The notes: generated by a model not told the origin, from the sequence alone. Shown: positions 1-6,157, numbered from the stretch's first letter. The stretch is DNA of 10,235 nt from an uncultured Collinsella sp. (GCA_900549535.1 UROR01000069.1:1-10235), one strand, 5' to 3'. Made by a program: numbers and translations.

Positions 1-687
1 GATGTTGCGACCCTCGCGACCGATGATACGGCCCTTGAGGTCATCAGAGGGAATATGCACGGAGGTAACGGTGACCTCGGCAGTGTGGTCGGCAGCGCAG
101 CGCTGAATCGCCAGGGACAGAATCTCCTGGGCGGTCTTGTGGCACTCGGCGCGAACCTGCTGCTCGGACTCGCGAATGATCGTGGCGGCCTCGTGGGTGA
201 CCTCGCCGCGAACCTTATCGAGGAGCTCCTTGTGGGCATCCTCGCGGGTCAGGTCGGCGATGCGCTCGAGCTCCGAGGTCTGCTTGGCGCAGAGCTCCTC
301 AAGCTCGCGGGAGCGCTTCTCGACCTGGCCAGCCTGGCTAGACAGCTGATGCTCACGCTTGTCGAGGGCATCGTTGCGGCGATCGAGAGACTCCTCACGC
401 TGCATCACGCGATTCTCGAGCGTACGAATCTCACTTTTACGCTGCTTGTCCTCGGCCTCGGCAGCCTGCTTGTTCTTGATAATCTCTTCCTTGGCCTCAA
501 GCAGAGCCTCTTTTTTGAGGGTCTCGGCTTGACGCTTTGCATCACCGATTAGGGACTCAGCCTGTGCGTGAGCCGACTGGATCTTTTCGTCGGCCTCGTG
601 AAGACTACCCTGCTTGGCGGTGCGCATGTAGGCAATGGCGGCGATGGCACCCAAAACGATGCCAACGAGCGCTGCGATGATAGGCAT
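1..687 (-). CDS. rny: RNase Y, 5' part (gene continues beyond the window edge)
   Basis: Ribonuclease Y is a membrane-anchored endoribonuclease that starts mRNA decay. The 229 visible codons are open to base 1, so the 3' half (rest of KH and the whole HD catalytic domain) lies outside; the family is usually about 520 aa. Visible order: an N-terminal membrane helix (about residues 2-20, starting MPIIAALVGIVLG), a long charged coiled coil rich in E, K, R and Q (about 24-195), then the start of the KH domain ending in SDDLKGRIIGREGRNI, the typical GRxxGxxG signature at about residues 214-229. The ATG at 685-687 is preceded by AAGGAG with 5 nt spacing. It follows recA-recX, as rny follows recA in many Gram-positives, but has its own promoter. 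The catalytic HD motif cannot be checked here. Confidence 0.95.
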   Translation of the reverse strand, partial: MPIIAALVGIVLGAIAAIAYMRTAKQGSLHEADEKIQSAHAQAESLIGDAKRQAETLKKEALLEAKEEIIKNKQAAEAEDKQRKSEIRTLENRVMQREESLDRRNDALDKREHQLSSQAGQVEKRSRELEELCAKQTSELERIADLTREDAHKELLDKVRGEVTHEAATIIRESEQQVRAECHKTAQEILSLAIQRCAADHTAEVTVTSVHIPSDDLKGRIIGREGRNI

Positions 688-692
688 GCTCA

Positions 693-699
693 CTCCTTT
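693..699 (-). promoter_or_regulatory. Ribosome binding site of rny
   Basis: On the minus strand AAGGAGT lies 5 nt upstream of the ATG at 685-687. It fixes the start of the partial rny gene and places the initiator methionine directly before the membrane helix. Confidence 0.8.
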
Positions 700-722
700 T
701 TATGGATTCGTTACACAACAAA

Positions 723-748
723 GCGAACCGTCCTTGCGAACGGCTCAC
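723..748 (-). other. Stable hairpin with GNRA-type tetraloop in the rny leader
   Basis: Read on the minus strand, GTGAGCCGTTC (748-738) pairs with GGACGGTTCGC (733-723) around a GCAA loop. This gives 11 pairs, three of them G.U. A U-rich run (CTTTGTTGTG) follows directly, and the hairpin ends about 35 nt before the rny start codon. Seen in sequence: pairing, tetraloop and U-rich tail. Inference: it could be a leader terminator/attenuator or an mRNA-stability element for rny. The opposite strand lacks a T-tail, so it fits minus-strand transcription. Confidence 0.5.
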
Positions 749-800
749 GACATTTGAGTAATATGGGCGCAGCTTATGCGGGTCGGATACAGATAAACAT

Positions 801-824
801 ATAAACAAACTCATCAAAGATGAG
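801..824 (-). other. Terminator-like small hairpin just downstream of the rny promoter
   Basis: On the minus strand CTCATC (824-819) pairs perfectly with GATGAG (815-810) across a TTT loop, followed by TTTGTTTAT. The shape is that of a short intrinsic terminator, but the stem is only 6 bp with three G-C pairs, so it is weak. It begins about 23 nt after the predicted transcription start, placing it inside the rny leader rather than at the end of recX. Confidence 0.35.
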
Positions 825-853
825 CACATATCACAAAGCAAATGACATTGTTT

Positions 854-882
854 ATCGTACGTTGAACCGTAACAACTGTCAA
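854..882 (-). promoter_or_regulatory. Predicted sigma70-type promoter of rny
   Basis: The minus strand shows a perfect -35 box TTGACA (882-877), a 17-bp spacer, and a -10 box TACGAT (859-854; 4 of 6 to consensus with the key TA...T positions kept). Initiation would fall near 847, giving an untranslated leader of about 160 nt before the rny ATG. This implies rny can be expressed independently of the SOS-controlled recA-recX unit. The boxes are read directly; activity is inferred. Confidence 0.65.
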
Positions 883-930
883 ATAAATGGACCCGGTACG
901 GCGACTAAAACGCGGTGAACGGCGGGTACG

Positions 931-952
931 CAAAACGCATGCGTCTAGCATG
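931..952 (-). terminator. Weak candidate terminator after recX
   Basis: Just after the recX stop, the minus strand has CATGC (952-948), a TAGAC loop and GCATG (942-938), followed by CGTTTTG. A 5-bp stem with four Ts offset by two bases is poor as an intrinsic terminator. I saw no better hairpin between recX and the rny promoter, so some read-through from recA-recX into rny is plausible. Confidence 0.2.
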
Positions 953-955
953 TGT

Positions 956-1648
956 CTAAACTGCACATTCCCCACGTTCGGCATCGAGACGCGCCTTAAC
1001 GGCATCGGCGGCGATGTGATACGAGAAGCCCTTGCCCATCAAAAACCGAACCAGTTTATCGAATCCGCGCGTCTCTGGAATACGGCGCTTGGCGAGCAGG
1101 GCTGACGCACGCGCCAAATCGTCTTCGACGGCAAAATAATCCTCGGGATAGCCGGGGATATCATCGAGTACGACATGGCGGCGCTTGAGCTCGGTCTCAA
1201 TCTTGCGCTGTCCCCAGCCGCGTCGTTTGCGTTCCTCGATAAAGTACGAACAAAAGCGGTTCTCATCTAATAATCGATACTCAGTGGCACGCTGGACGGC
1301 GAAATCAATTGCGGGTTGGCGAAATCCGTAACGAGCCAGCTTGTCACGGACCTCACCCGTGGCATGGTCGCGGCGCGACAGCATCTCAGTCACCATGGTA
1401 AGCGCGCATTTACGCTCAATGAGCTGCACCGCCTCGCGAAACTCATCCCAATCGCAGGGAAGATCGGGGCGATTTTTAAGGAACAGGCGCGCGACACGAA
1501 CAGGAATCCAGATGGATCGTTCAAAACCGCCCTCGAGCTCACAGTCGATATGTGCACAAGGCTTTTTTGATGCATACCCACTCGAGAACGAGGAGGCCGC
1601 CTTCTTATCGGGAAAGACGACCGTGGCCTCGGTCACCGTATACGACAT
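956..1648 (-). CDS. recX: RecX family regulatory protein
   Basis: RecX binds RecA filaments and modulates, usually inhibits, RecA recombinase activity in the cytoplasm. The 230-aa product starts with a domain of about 80 residues (including IDCELEGG, the beta-rich N-terminal part seen in longer RecX proteins), followed by three-helix repeats at about 85-120, 121-158 and 170-220. Family landmarks are LSRRDHATGEVRDKLARYGF (90-109), RLLDENRFCSYFIEERKRRG (125-144) and the matching LVRFLMGKGF (199-208). RecX commonly ranges from 150 to 270 aa, so this is a complete, rather long member. The ATG at 1646-1648 lies 11 nt after the recA stop. No strong Shine-Dalgarno sequence precedes it, so translation is probably coupled to recA. 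It shares the LexA-controlled recA promoter. Confidence 0.92.
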   Translation of the reverse strand: MSYTVTEATVVFPDKKAASSFSSGYASKKPCAHIDCELEGGFERSIWIPVRVARLFLKNRPDLPCDWDEFREAVQLIERKCALTMVTEMLSRRDHATGEVRDKLARYGFRQPAIDFAVQRATEYRLLDENRFCSYFIEERKRRGWGQRKIETELKRRHVVLDDIPGYPEDYFAVEDDLARASALLAKRRIPETRGFDKLVRFLMGKGFSYHIAADAVKARLDAERGECAV

Positions 1649-1659
1649 GAGGGCATCCG

Positions 1660-2808
1660 CTACTCGTCGTCATCATCGAGCATCGCGGAGCCATCGATAG
1701 CGTAAAGCTCATCGAACTCCTCAGTTTCGGGCTGATCGGTCAGCTCGACCTCGGACGGAGCATCGTCATCGAATTCAAGGCCGCAGGCGAGGCGAACCTT
1801 ATGCTCGATCTCGTCTGCACAATCGGGGTGTTCGCGCAGGAAGGCCTTAGCGGCCTCGCGACCATTACCGAGCTTGTCCTCACCGTAAGCAAACCAAGAA
1901 CCCATCTTTTTGCAGATACCGCACTCGACGGCCATGTCAAGAATCGAGCCCTCCTTAGAGATGCCCGTGCCGTACATGATGTCAAACTCGGCCGAGCGGA
2001 ACGGAGCGGCCACCTTATTCTTAACGACTTTGGCACGCACGCGATTGCCGATAACCTCGTCCTTGAGCTTGATGCTGTCGATGCGGCGAATATCGATGCG
2101 CACCGACGAGAAGAACTTGAGGGCGCGGCCGCCCGTCGTTGTCTCGGGGTTGCCGAACATGACGCCGATCTTCTCGCGCAGCTGGTTAATGAAGATGCAG
2201 GTCGTTTTAGATTTGGCGAGCGAACCGGCGAGCTTACGGAGTGCCTGGCTCATCAGACGGGCTTGAAGGCCGACCGTAGTATCGCCGATCTCGCCCTCAA
2301 TCTCAGCACGCGGAGTCAAAGCGGCGACAGAGTCGACGACGATGGCGTCGATGGCGCCAGAGCGCACAAGCATGTCGACGATCTCGAGCGCCTGCTCGCC
2401 CGTATCGGGCTGGGAAATGAGGACCTCATCGATGTCCACGCCGATACGCGCGGCATACGTGGGATCGAGCGCGTGCTCGGCATCAATAAATGCCACGACG
2501 CCGCCCATAGCCTGGGCCTCAGCCAAAATCTCGAGCGAAAGCGTTGTCTTACCGGAGGACTCGGGACCGTAAATCTCGACGATACGGCCGCGCGGCACGC
2601 CGCCGATGCCCAGCGCGGCATCGAGGGCCAGGGCGCCAGTGGGAATGGCCTCGACCTCGAGCTCGGGACCACCGTCGCCGTACCTCATGATGGAACCCTG
2701 GCCGAATTTCTTCTCAATCTCGGCCTTGGTGGTGGCGATCATCTCATCGCGCTCTTTACCCGTCGTGCGAGCATGAACGGTACGTACGGGACCTGAATTC
2801 TTGGCCAT
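1660..2808 (-). CDS. recA: RecA recombinase
   Basis: RecA forms ATP-dependent filaments on single-stranded DNA, drives homologous strand exchange and triggers LexA self-cleavage in the SOS response. The product is 382 aa. Walker A is GPESSGKT at residues 81-88, Walker B lies in AIVVDSVAAL, and the DNA-binding loop 2 region NQLREKIGVMFGNPETTTGG is canonical. It is about 30 residues longer than the 352-aa E. coli protein, mainly through an acidic C-terminal tail ending in LDDDDE. I chose the ATG at 2806-2808 (MAKNSG...) because AGGAGGG sits 6 nt upstream; the longer reading from 2829 would translate the Shine-Dalgarno sequence itself. A LexA box within its promoter indicates SOS induction. recX follows after 11 nt. 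Confidence 0.99.
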   Translation of the reverse strand: MAKNSGPVRTVHARTTGKERDEMIATTKAEIEKKFGQGSIMRYGDGGPELEVEAIPTGALALDAALGIGGVPRGRIVEIYGPESSGKTTLSLEILAEAQAMGGVVAFIDAEHALDPTYAARIGVDIDEVLISQPDTGEQALEIVDMLVRSGAIDAIVVDSVAALTPRAEIEGEIGDTTVGLQARLMSQALRKLAGSLAKSKTTCIFINQLREKIGVMFGNPETTTGGRALKFFSSVRIDIRRIDSIKLKDEVIGNRVRAKVVKNKVAAPFRSAEFDIMYGTGISKEGSILDMAVECGICKKMGSWFAYGEDKLGNGREAAKAFLREHPDCADEIEHKVRLACGLEFDDDAPSEVELTDQPETEEFDELYAIDGSAMLDDDDE

Positions 2809-2814
2809 GAATAG

Positions 2815-2821
2815 CCCTCCT
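2815..2821 (-). promoter_or_regulatory. Ribosome binding site of recA
   Basis: AGGAGGG on the minus strand is a near-perfect Shine-Dalgarno sequence, 6 nt before the ATG at 2806-2808. It decides the start codon against the in-frame ATG at 2829. Confidence 0.9.
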
Positions 2822-2838
2822 CTTAACAACCTGCATCG

Positions 2839-2867
2839 ATAATAAACGAACGGCTGTTCGTGGTCAA
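2839..2867 (-). promoter_or_regulatory. Sigma70-type promoter of recA-recX
   Basis: On the minus strand TTGACC (2867-2862; 5 of 6 to the -35 consensus) and TATTAT (2844-2839; 5 of 6 to the -10 consensus) are separated by exactly 17 bp. Transcription should start near 2832, leaving a short leader of about 24 nt before the recA ATG. The LexA box fills most of the spacer, so bound repressor would block RNA polymerase directly. Boxes and spacing are seen; repression is inferred from the known SOS mechanism. Confidence 0.85.
2847..2860. promoter_or_regulatory. LexA (SOS) operator of recA
   Basis: CGAACGGCTGTTCG is a 5-bp inverted repeat around 4 bp and matches the Gram-positive/actinobacterial LexA box CGAAC-N4-GTTCG. 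One more pair on each side (A2846/T2861) extends the palindrome to 16 bp. It lies inside the -35/-10 spacer of the recA promoter. The only departure from the finer CGAACRNRYGTTCG consensus is a C where the second R is expected. lexA itself is not in this window. Confidence 0.9.
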
Positions 2868-2898
2868 CCGTTCAGATAAATCATATGCAGCCGACCTT

Positions 2899-2965
2899 TC
2901 CAAAACCCAACCAAACGCCGACCAAACACTGACCAAAAACTTGACCGCAGGCAAACCAAACAAGG
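2899..2965. repeat. Phased 11-nt degenerate repeats upstream of the recA promoter
   Basis: On the plus strand six consecutive units begin at 2899, 2910, 2921, 2932, 2944 and 2955: TCCAAAACCCA, ACCAAACGCCG, ACCAAACACTG, ACCAAAAACTTG, ACCGCAGGCAA and ACCAAACAAGG. The core is ACCAAAC. Unit length is 11 nt (one is 12), close to a helical turn, so short A-tracts recur on nearly the same DNA face. The array lies about 67-135 bp upstream of the predicted recA start site. Possible roles are intrinsic curvature or an array of protein sites; neither can be shown from sequence alone. The rest of the 257-bp recA-cinA gap holds no supportable gene. Confidence 0.55.
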
Positions 2966-3034
2966 CAAGACAAACATGAATACGCCAACTACCTGCACGA
3001 AGAGAAAATTCGCCAGAGGCCCCTATCTCCACAA

Positions 3035-3058
3035 TTAAGGGGCCCGGAGGCCCCTTAA
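3035..3058 (-). terminator. Intrinsic terminator after cinA, end of the ftsK-cinA operon
   Basis: TTAAGGGGCC (3035-3044) and GGCCCCTTAA (3049-3058) form a perfect 10-bp stem around a 4-nt loop, starting 7 nt after the cinA stop. On the minus strand the stem is followed by TTGTGG, so the U-tract is short and partly supplied by the stem base (TTAATTGT). The very strong GC stem and its position make termination likely, perhaps with some leak toward recA. Confidence 0.7.
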
Positions 3059-3065
3059 AACACGT

Positions 3066-3602
3066 CTATTCCATAGAATCGAGCACGTAGACAATGCGAC
3101 CCAGTGCCTCAGCGACCGCATGGGCACGGACGCATGAACGATCGCCCTCATAGTGGCAACGAATGGAGTCCACGACCGGCGCTCCCCCATCGGCCGAGCG
3201 ATACGCCCAGCCAATATAAAAGGTTCCAGCCGGATCGTCCTCGGTGCCTCCACCGGGGCCGGCATAGCCCGTCGCGCTCACGGCAATATCGCTCTGGTAC
3301 AGCTCCAGCGAACCGGCAGCCATCTCGCGCGCCGTCTGATACGACACCGCGGTATAGCGGTCGAGCGTCTCCTGCTCAACGCCGAGCACGCGATGCTTAA
3401 TTTCGTCGCAGTACGTCACCGCACCGCCACGAAGCACCGCCGAGGCACCCGGGATATCGGCAATCGTCGAGGCAATCATACCCGCCGTCAGCGACTCCGC
3501 CGTCGAGACCGTCACACCACGGGCACTCGCGCGCTCGACAATATCGCGCGCCAGTTCCTCGTTGTTTGCGGCGATTAGCAAATAAGACTCTGTCATACCC
3601 AC
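3066..3602 (-). CDS. cinA: CinA C-terminal domain protein (nicotinamide-nucleotide amidase, PncC type)
   Basis: The family deamidates nicotinamide mononucleotide to nicotinate mononucleotide in NAD salvage. The 178-aa product is only the amidase domain: the MoeA/MoCF-like N-terminal domain of full-length CinA (about 400 aa) is absent, as in short PncC/YgaD proteins. Landmarks are TAESLTAGMIASTIADIPGAS near residue 34 (the active-site Ser of the AES motif), VTYCDEIKHRVLGV (the Tyr and Lys expected to complete the active site) and GYAGPGGGTEDDPAGTFYIG. The usual AESCTGG reads AESLTAG here; the serine is kept. The start is uncertain: a GTG at 3600-3602 has AGG 5 nt upstream, and an ATG at 3594-3596 is two codons further in. 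It begins 6 nt after the pgsA stop and sits just before recA, as cinA does in many bacteria. The competence link of the name is historical and cannot be inferred here. Confidence 0.9.
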   Translation of the reverse strand: MGMTESYLLIAANNEELARDIVERASARGVTVSTAESLTAGMIASTIADIPGASAVLRGGAVTYCDEIKHRVLGVEQETLDRYTAVSYQTAREMAAGSLELYQSDIAVSATGYAGPGGGTEDDPAGTFYIGWAYRSADGGAPVVDSIRCHYEGDRSCVRAHAVAEALGRIVYVLDSME

Positions 3603-3608
3603 CAGGAC

Positions 3609-4247
3609 CTAGACCGAAAAGACGATCTTGCGACAGTTCCAGAAGTACTGGGCGCCCGAGACAATGGTCAAAATCACGGCGATGACGTACAGGAAGCGCG
3701 ACACCGAATAGACACCGAGCAGCAGCGACACCGGCCCCAGCTGGAGACCGGCCATCGCAAAGACGCACAGATAGCCGCAGATGGAAACCATCGTCGTCGC
3801 CGTCTTGTACTTGCCAAGCTTATCGGCGGCAACGACCACACCGGCCGCACTCGCGACCATGCGCAGGGCACTCACCAGCAGCTCGCGGAACAAGATAATG
3901 AACACCGACCACACGGTTACGGTACCAAAATCCAAGAACAGAAGCAGAGCCGAGAACACGAGCAACTTATCGGCGATGGGATCCAGGAACTTACCGAAGT
4001 CGGTGATCTCGTTGCGCGAACGAGCCAGGTAGCCATCAACCTTATCGGTGCACGACAGGATGACGTACAGAACAAAGGCGGCAGCGGCGAGCGGGCCGTC
4101 GAAGGTGCTCAAATCCGTACCGGCAACGCTTGTGTGAGACAGCGCCGACACGATCATGAACACCGGAATGAAGACGATGCGCACGCACGTCACGATGTTG
4201 GCGGGCGTCCAAACACTCGTCAGTTCCTTATTGCTCTCGTTAGCCAC
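3609..4247 (-). CDS. pgsA: CDP-diacylglycerol-glycerol-3-phosphate 3-phosphatidyltransferase
   Basis: PgsA transfers the phosphatidyl group from CDP-diacylglycerol to glycerol-3-phosphate, the committed step to phosphatidylglycerol, at the cytoplasmic membrane. The 212-aa product carries the complete CDP-alcohol phosphatidyltransferase signature: D68, D71-G72, A75-R76, G85, D89, D93, with all spacings as in D-x2-D-G-x2-A-R-x8-G-x3-D-x3-D. Several hydrophobic segments flank it, including about 16-36, 53-66 and further helices up to about 200. Length fits the family (about 180-210). It starts with GTG at 4245-4247, supported by AGGAG 6 nt upstream. That Shine-Dalgarno overlaps the rimO stop codon, so the two genes are 9 nt apart and probably coupled. 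A cardiolipin or phosphatidylinositol-phosphate synthase of the same superfamily is possible, but N-terminal TPANIVTCVRI and gene order favour PgsA. Confidence 0.93.
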   Translation of the reverse strand: MANESNKELTSVWTPANIVTCVRIVFIPVFMIVSALSHTSVAGTDLSTFDGPLAAAAFVLYVILSCTDKVDGYLARSRNEITDFGKFLDPIADKLLVFSALLLFLDFGTVTVWSVFIILFRELLVSALRMVASAAGVVVAADKLGKYKTATTMVSICGYLCVFAMAGLQLGPVSLLLGVYSVSRFLYVIAVILTIVSGAQYFWNCRKIVFSV

Positions 4248-4253
4248 GACGCT

Positions 4254-4258
4254 CTCCT
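4254..4258 (-). promoter_or_regulatory. Ribosome binding site of pgsA overlapping the rimO stop
   Basis: AGGAG on the minus strand overlaps the TAG stop of rimO (4257-4259) and lies 6 nt before the GTG at 4245-4247. It supports the GTG start and suggests coupled translation of rimO and pgsA. Confidence 0.75.
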
Positions 4259-5606
4259 ACTCCACAACATGACCGATAAGCTCATAGCAGAAGCTATCGG
4301 TAAACTCGACCGTCAGAATATCGCCCACAGATGCCTCGCTGGCATCCAGATGCACCGCGCCATCGGAATCGGGCGCCTGGAACCAGGCATGTCCGATGAG
4401 CTCGGCACCGTCTTCGGTCTCCTCGATACCGTCGACGATCACCTGGGCGCGTTCGCCCACATGTGCGGCAGTTGCAGCAAAACCGAGCGACTCGGCCAGG
4501 TCCATGGCCTCCTGGGCGCGCTCGAGCTTAACCTCTTCGTCAACCTGACCTTCCATCTTAGCAGCCAGGCTGCCCTCCTCCTGCGAGTAGGCAAAGACGC
4601 TCGTGTAGTCAAAGCCGACGGTGTCCATAAAGTCAATGAGATCGCGGAACTCGTCGTCGGTCTCGGTCGGGAACCCTACCATGGCCGTGGAGCGGATCAC
4701 GATACCGGGGATGCGCTCGCGCAGGTCGCGGAACAGGTCCTCGAGCTCCTGGCGCGAACCGGAGCGGCGCATGGCCTTGAGGATGCGCGCGTCGCAGTGC
4801 TGCACGGGGATATCGATATAGGGCAGCACCTCGGGCGTATCGCGAATGGTTTCGATAAGCTCGTCGGTCATGCCCTCGGGCTGCAGGTAGAGTACGCGGA
4901 CCCACACGTTATGAGGACGCACCGCCTCAGCAACGGCCTGCAGCAGCTGCGCCAGATTGCGCGGCGCGCCCTCAGCGAGGTCCTCGTCGGCAAAGTCGGT
5001 ACCCCAGATGCCCGTGTCCTGACCGATCAGAACGATCTCGCGCACGCCACCGGCGACCAGGTCGCGCACCTCGGAGATAATGCTCTCGGCATTGCGCGAG
5101 TGATAACGACCGCGGATATACGGGATCATGCAGAAGCTACAGAAGCGGTTGCAGCCATCGGAGATCTTGACATAGGCGACAGCGCCCTCGACGGTGCGCT
5201 TGACCTGCGGAATATAGGCGGCAATCTCGCGCTCAACACCCAGCACGTCATCGATAACCGCCACGATGCCGTCTTCCTCGTCGGCCTTCACAAAGGCCGC
5301 GACCTCGGGCAGCTCGTCGGGTAGGTCGTCGCCGTAGCGTGACGGCACGCAGCCGCACATGACGATCGGGCAGGAACGAACGCCGTCCTGCACCTCGTTG
5401 GCAAGCTCGAGCGTGGTCTCGATGCTCTCGGACGTTGCAGAGGCAAGGAACGAGCACGTATTGACGATGGCGATATCGGCATCCTGTGGATCGAATGCCT
5501 CCTCGTAGCCTGCGGCAGTCAGCAGCGAACGCATACGGTCGGTATCGACCTCGTTCTTGGCGCACCCGAGGGTGATATAGAGCACGGAGCCCAACGGAGT
5601 ATCCAT
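4257..5606 (-). CDS. rimO: Ribosomal protein uS12 methylthiotransferase RimO
   Basis: RimO is a radical SAM enzyme that adds a methylthio group to a conserved aspartate of ribosomal protein S12. The 449-aa product has three parts. The N-terminal methylthiotransferase domain shows cysteines C15 (TLGCAKNEVD), C51 (NTCSF) and C86 (GCVPSRY) for one Fe-S cluster. The radical SAM domain shows C152, C156 and C159 (DGCNRFCSFCMIPYIRGRYHSR). The C-terminal TRAM domain is about residues 380-449. The stretch WFQAPDSDGAVHLD resembles the QAPxxDG signature that separates RimO from the tRNA enzyme MiaB. Length fits (about 430-450). The ATG at 5604-5606 has AAAGGA about 12 nt upstream, rather long, so a start a few codons downstream cannot be excluded. 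It is 27 nt after yajQ. Confidence 0.95.
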   Translation of the reverse strand: MDTPLGSVLYITLGCAKNEVDTDRMRSLLTAAGYEEAFDPQDADIAIVNTCSFLASATSESIETTLELANEVQDGVRSCPIVMCGCVPSRYGDDLPDELPEVAAFVKADEEDGIVAVIDDVLGVEREIAAYIPQVKRTVEGAVAYVKISDGCNRFCSFCMIPYIRGRYHSRNAESIISEVRDLVAGGVREIVLIGQDTGIWGTDFADEDLAEGAPRNLAQLLQAVAEAVRPHNVWVRVLYLQPEGMTDELIETIRDTPEVLPYIDIPVQHCDARILKAMRRSGSRQELEDLFRDLRERIPGIVIRSTAMVGFPTETDDEFRDLIDFMDTVGFDYTSVFAYSQEEGSLAAKMEGQVDEEVKLERAQEAMDLAESLGFAATAAHVGERAQVIVDGIEETEDGAELIGHAWFQAPDSDGAVHLDASEASVGDILTVEFTDSFCYELIGHVVE

Positions 5607-5633
5607 GTTGGAGAGCGGTCCTTTCGAATGATA

Positions 5634-6131
5634 TTAGCGGTAGTTGGTGAACTGCAGCGGCTGGCCGTAGTCCTGGTCGCGCAGGAACTGGATCACGGTC
5701 TGCAGCGCATCCTTGGAAGCAGAGGAAACACGCAGTTTGTCGGCCTCAATCGTCACCTTGACCTTGAGCTTCTGATCCTTGATGTCCTTATTGATCTTCT
5801 TGGCAGTCGTCTGGTCGATACCCTCGACGATGTGACCGAGCACGCGCACGGTACCGCCCGATGCAGCCTGGGGCGCATCCCAGGACACGGCCTTAAGATC
5901 GATGCCGCGCTTGATGAGCTTGGAGCTCAGGACGTCGATGATCTGCTTGGAGACAAAGTCGGCCGGGGCGTTGATCGAAAAGAGCTTGTCGCCCTTCGAA
6001 AGCTCGATGGTGGCGCCGGAGTCCTTGAGGTCATAGCGCTGGGAAATCTCGCGCGTGGTCTGCTGGAAGGCATTGTCGACCTCCTGCATATTGACCTCGG
6101 ACACGACGTCGAAGCTGGAATCTTTAGCCAT
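5634..6131 (-). CDS. yajQ: YajQ family nucleotide-binding protein
   Basis: YajQ proteins are small cytoplasmic proteins with two RRM-like (ferredoxin-like) folds. Family members bind nucleotides, and the Xanthomonas homologue has been reported as a cyclic di-GMP effector; the role here is unknown. The 165-aa product matches the usual length (about 163). It shows the typical start KDSSFDVVSEVNMQEVDNA, then QRYDLKDSGATIEL, and the C-terminal QFLRDQDYGQPLQFTNYR. The ATG at 6129-6131 has AAAGGA 6 nt upstream. It lies 26 nt after the rodZ-like gene and 27 nt before rimO, so it is cotranscribed with a cell-shape gene and a ribosome-modification gene. I see no conserved feature that ties it to either process. 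Confidence 0.95.
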   Translation of the reverse strand: MAKDSSFDVVSEVNMQEVDNAFQQTTREISQRYDLKDSGATIELSKGDKLFSINAPADFVSKQIIDVLSSKLIKRGIDLKAVSWDAPQAASGGTVRVLGHIVEGIDQTTAKKINKDIKDQKLKVKVTIEADKLRVSSASKDALQTVIQFLRDQDYGQPLQFTNYR

Positions 6132-6137
6132 GGTTAA

Positions 6138-6143
6138 TCCTTT
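6138..6143 (-). promoter_or_regulatory. Ribosome binding site of yajQ
   Basis: AAAGGA on the minus strand, 6 nt before the ATG at 6129-6131, inside the 26-nt gap after the rodZ-like gene. No room for a promoter is left in that gap. Confidence 0.7.
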
Positions 6144-6157
6144 CGCTTACGAGCGGC

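Noticed and set aside
725..745. GAAC-containing inverted sequence upstream of rny as a second LexA box
   Set aside because: The spacing and half-sites do not fit CGAAC-N4-GTTCG. The symmetry is better explained as an RNA hairpin in the leader.
605..1005. Small frames of 63-78 aa in the recX-rny gap
   Set aside because: They overlap the rny promoter, leader hairpins or the rny and recX coding ends, lack ribosome binding sites, and resemble no protein I know.
1801..2796. Plus-strand open frame of 331 aa opposite recA
   Set aside because: It mirrors the recA codon pattern, and no recognisable domain is seen. recA itself is certain.
2823..3032. Minus-strand 69-aa frame in the cinA-recA gap with a hydrophobic middle
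   Set aside because: It runs through the recA promoter and LexA box, has no Shine-Dalgarno sequence at its start, and its hydrophobic residues come from the GTTTGG-rich phased repeats.
4134..5324. Plus-strand open frame of 396 aa opposite rimO and pgsA
   Set aside because: It is antisense to well-conserved RimO motifs, spans two real genes, and is biased in composition (rich in L, A, G, D, H) as antisense frames are.
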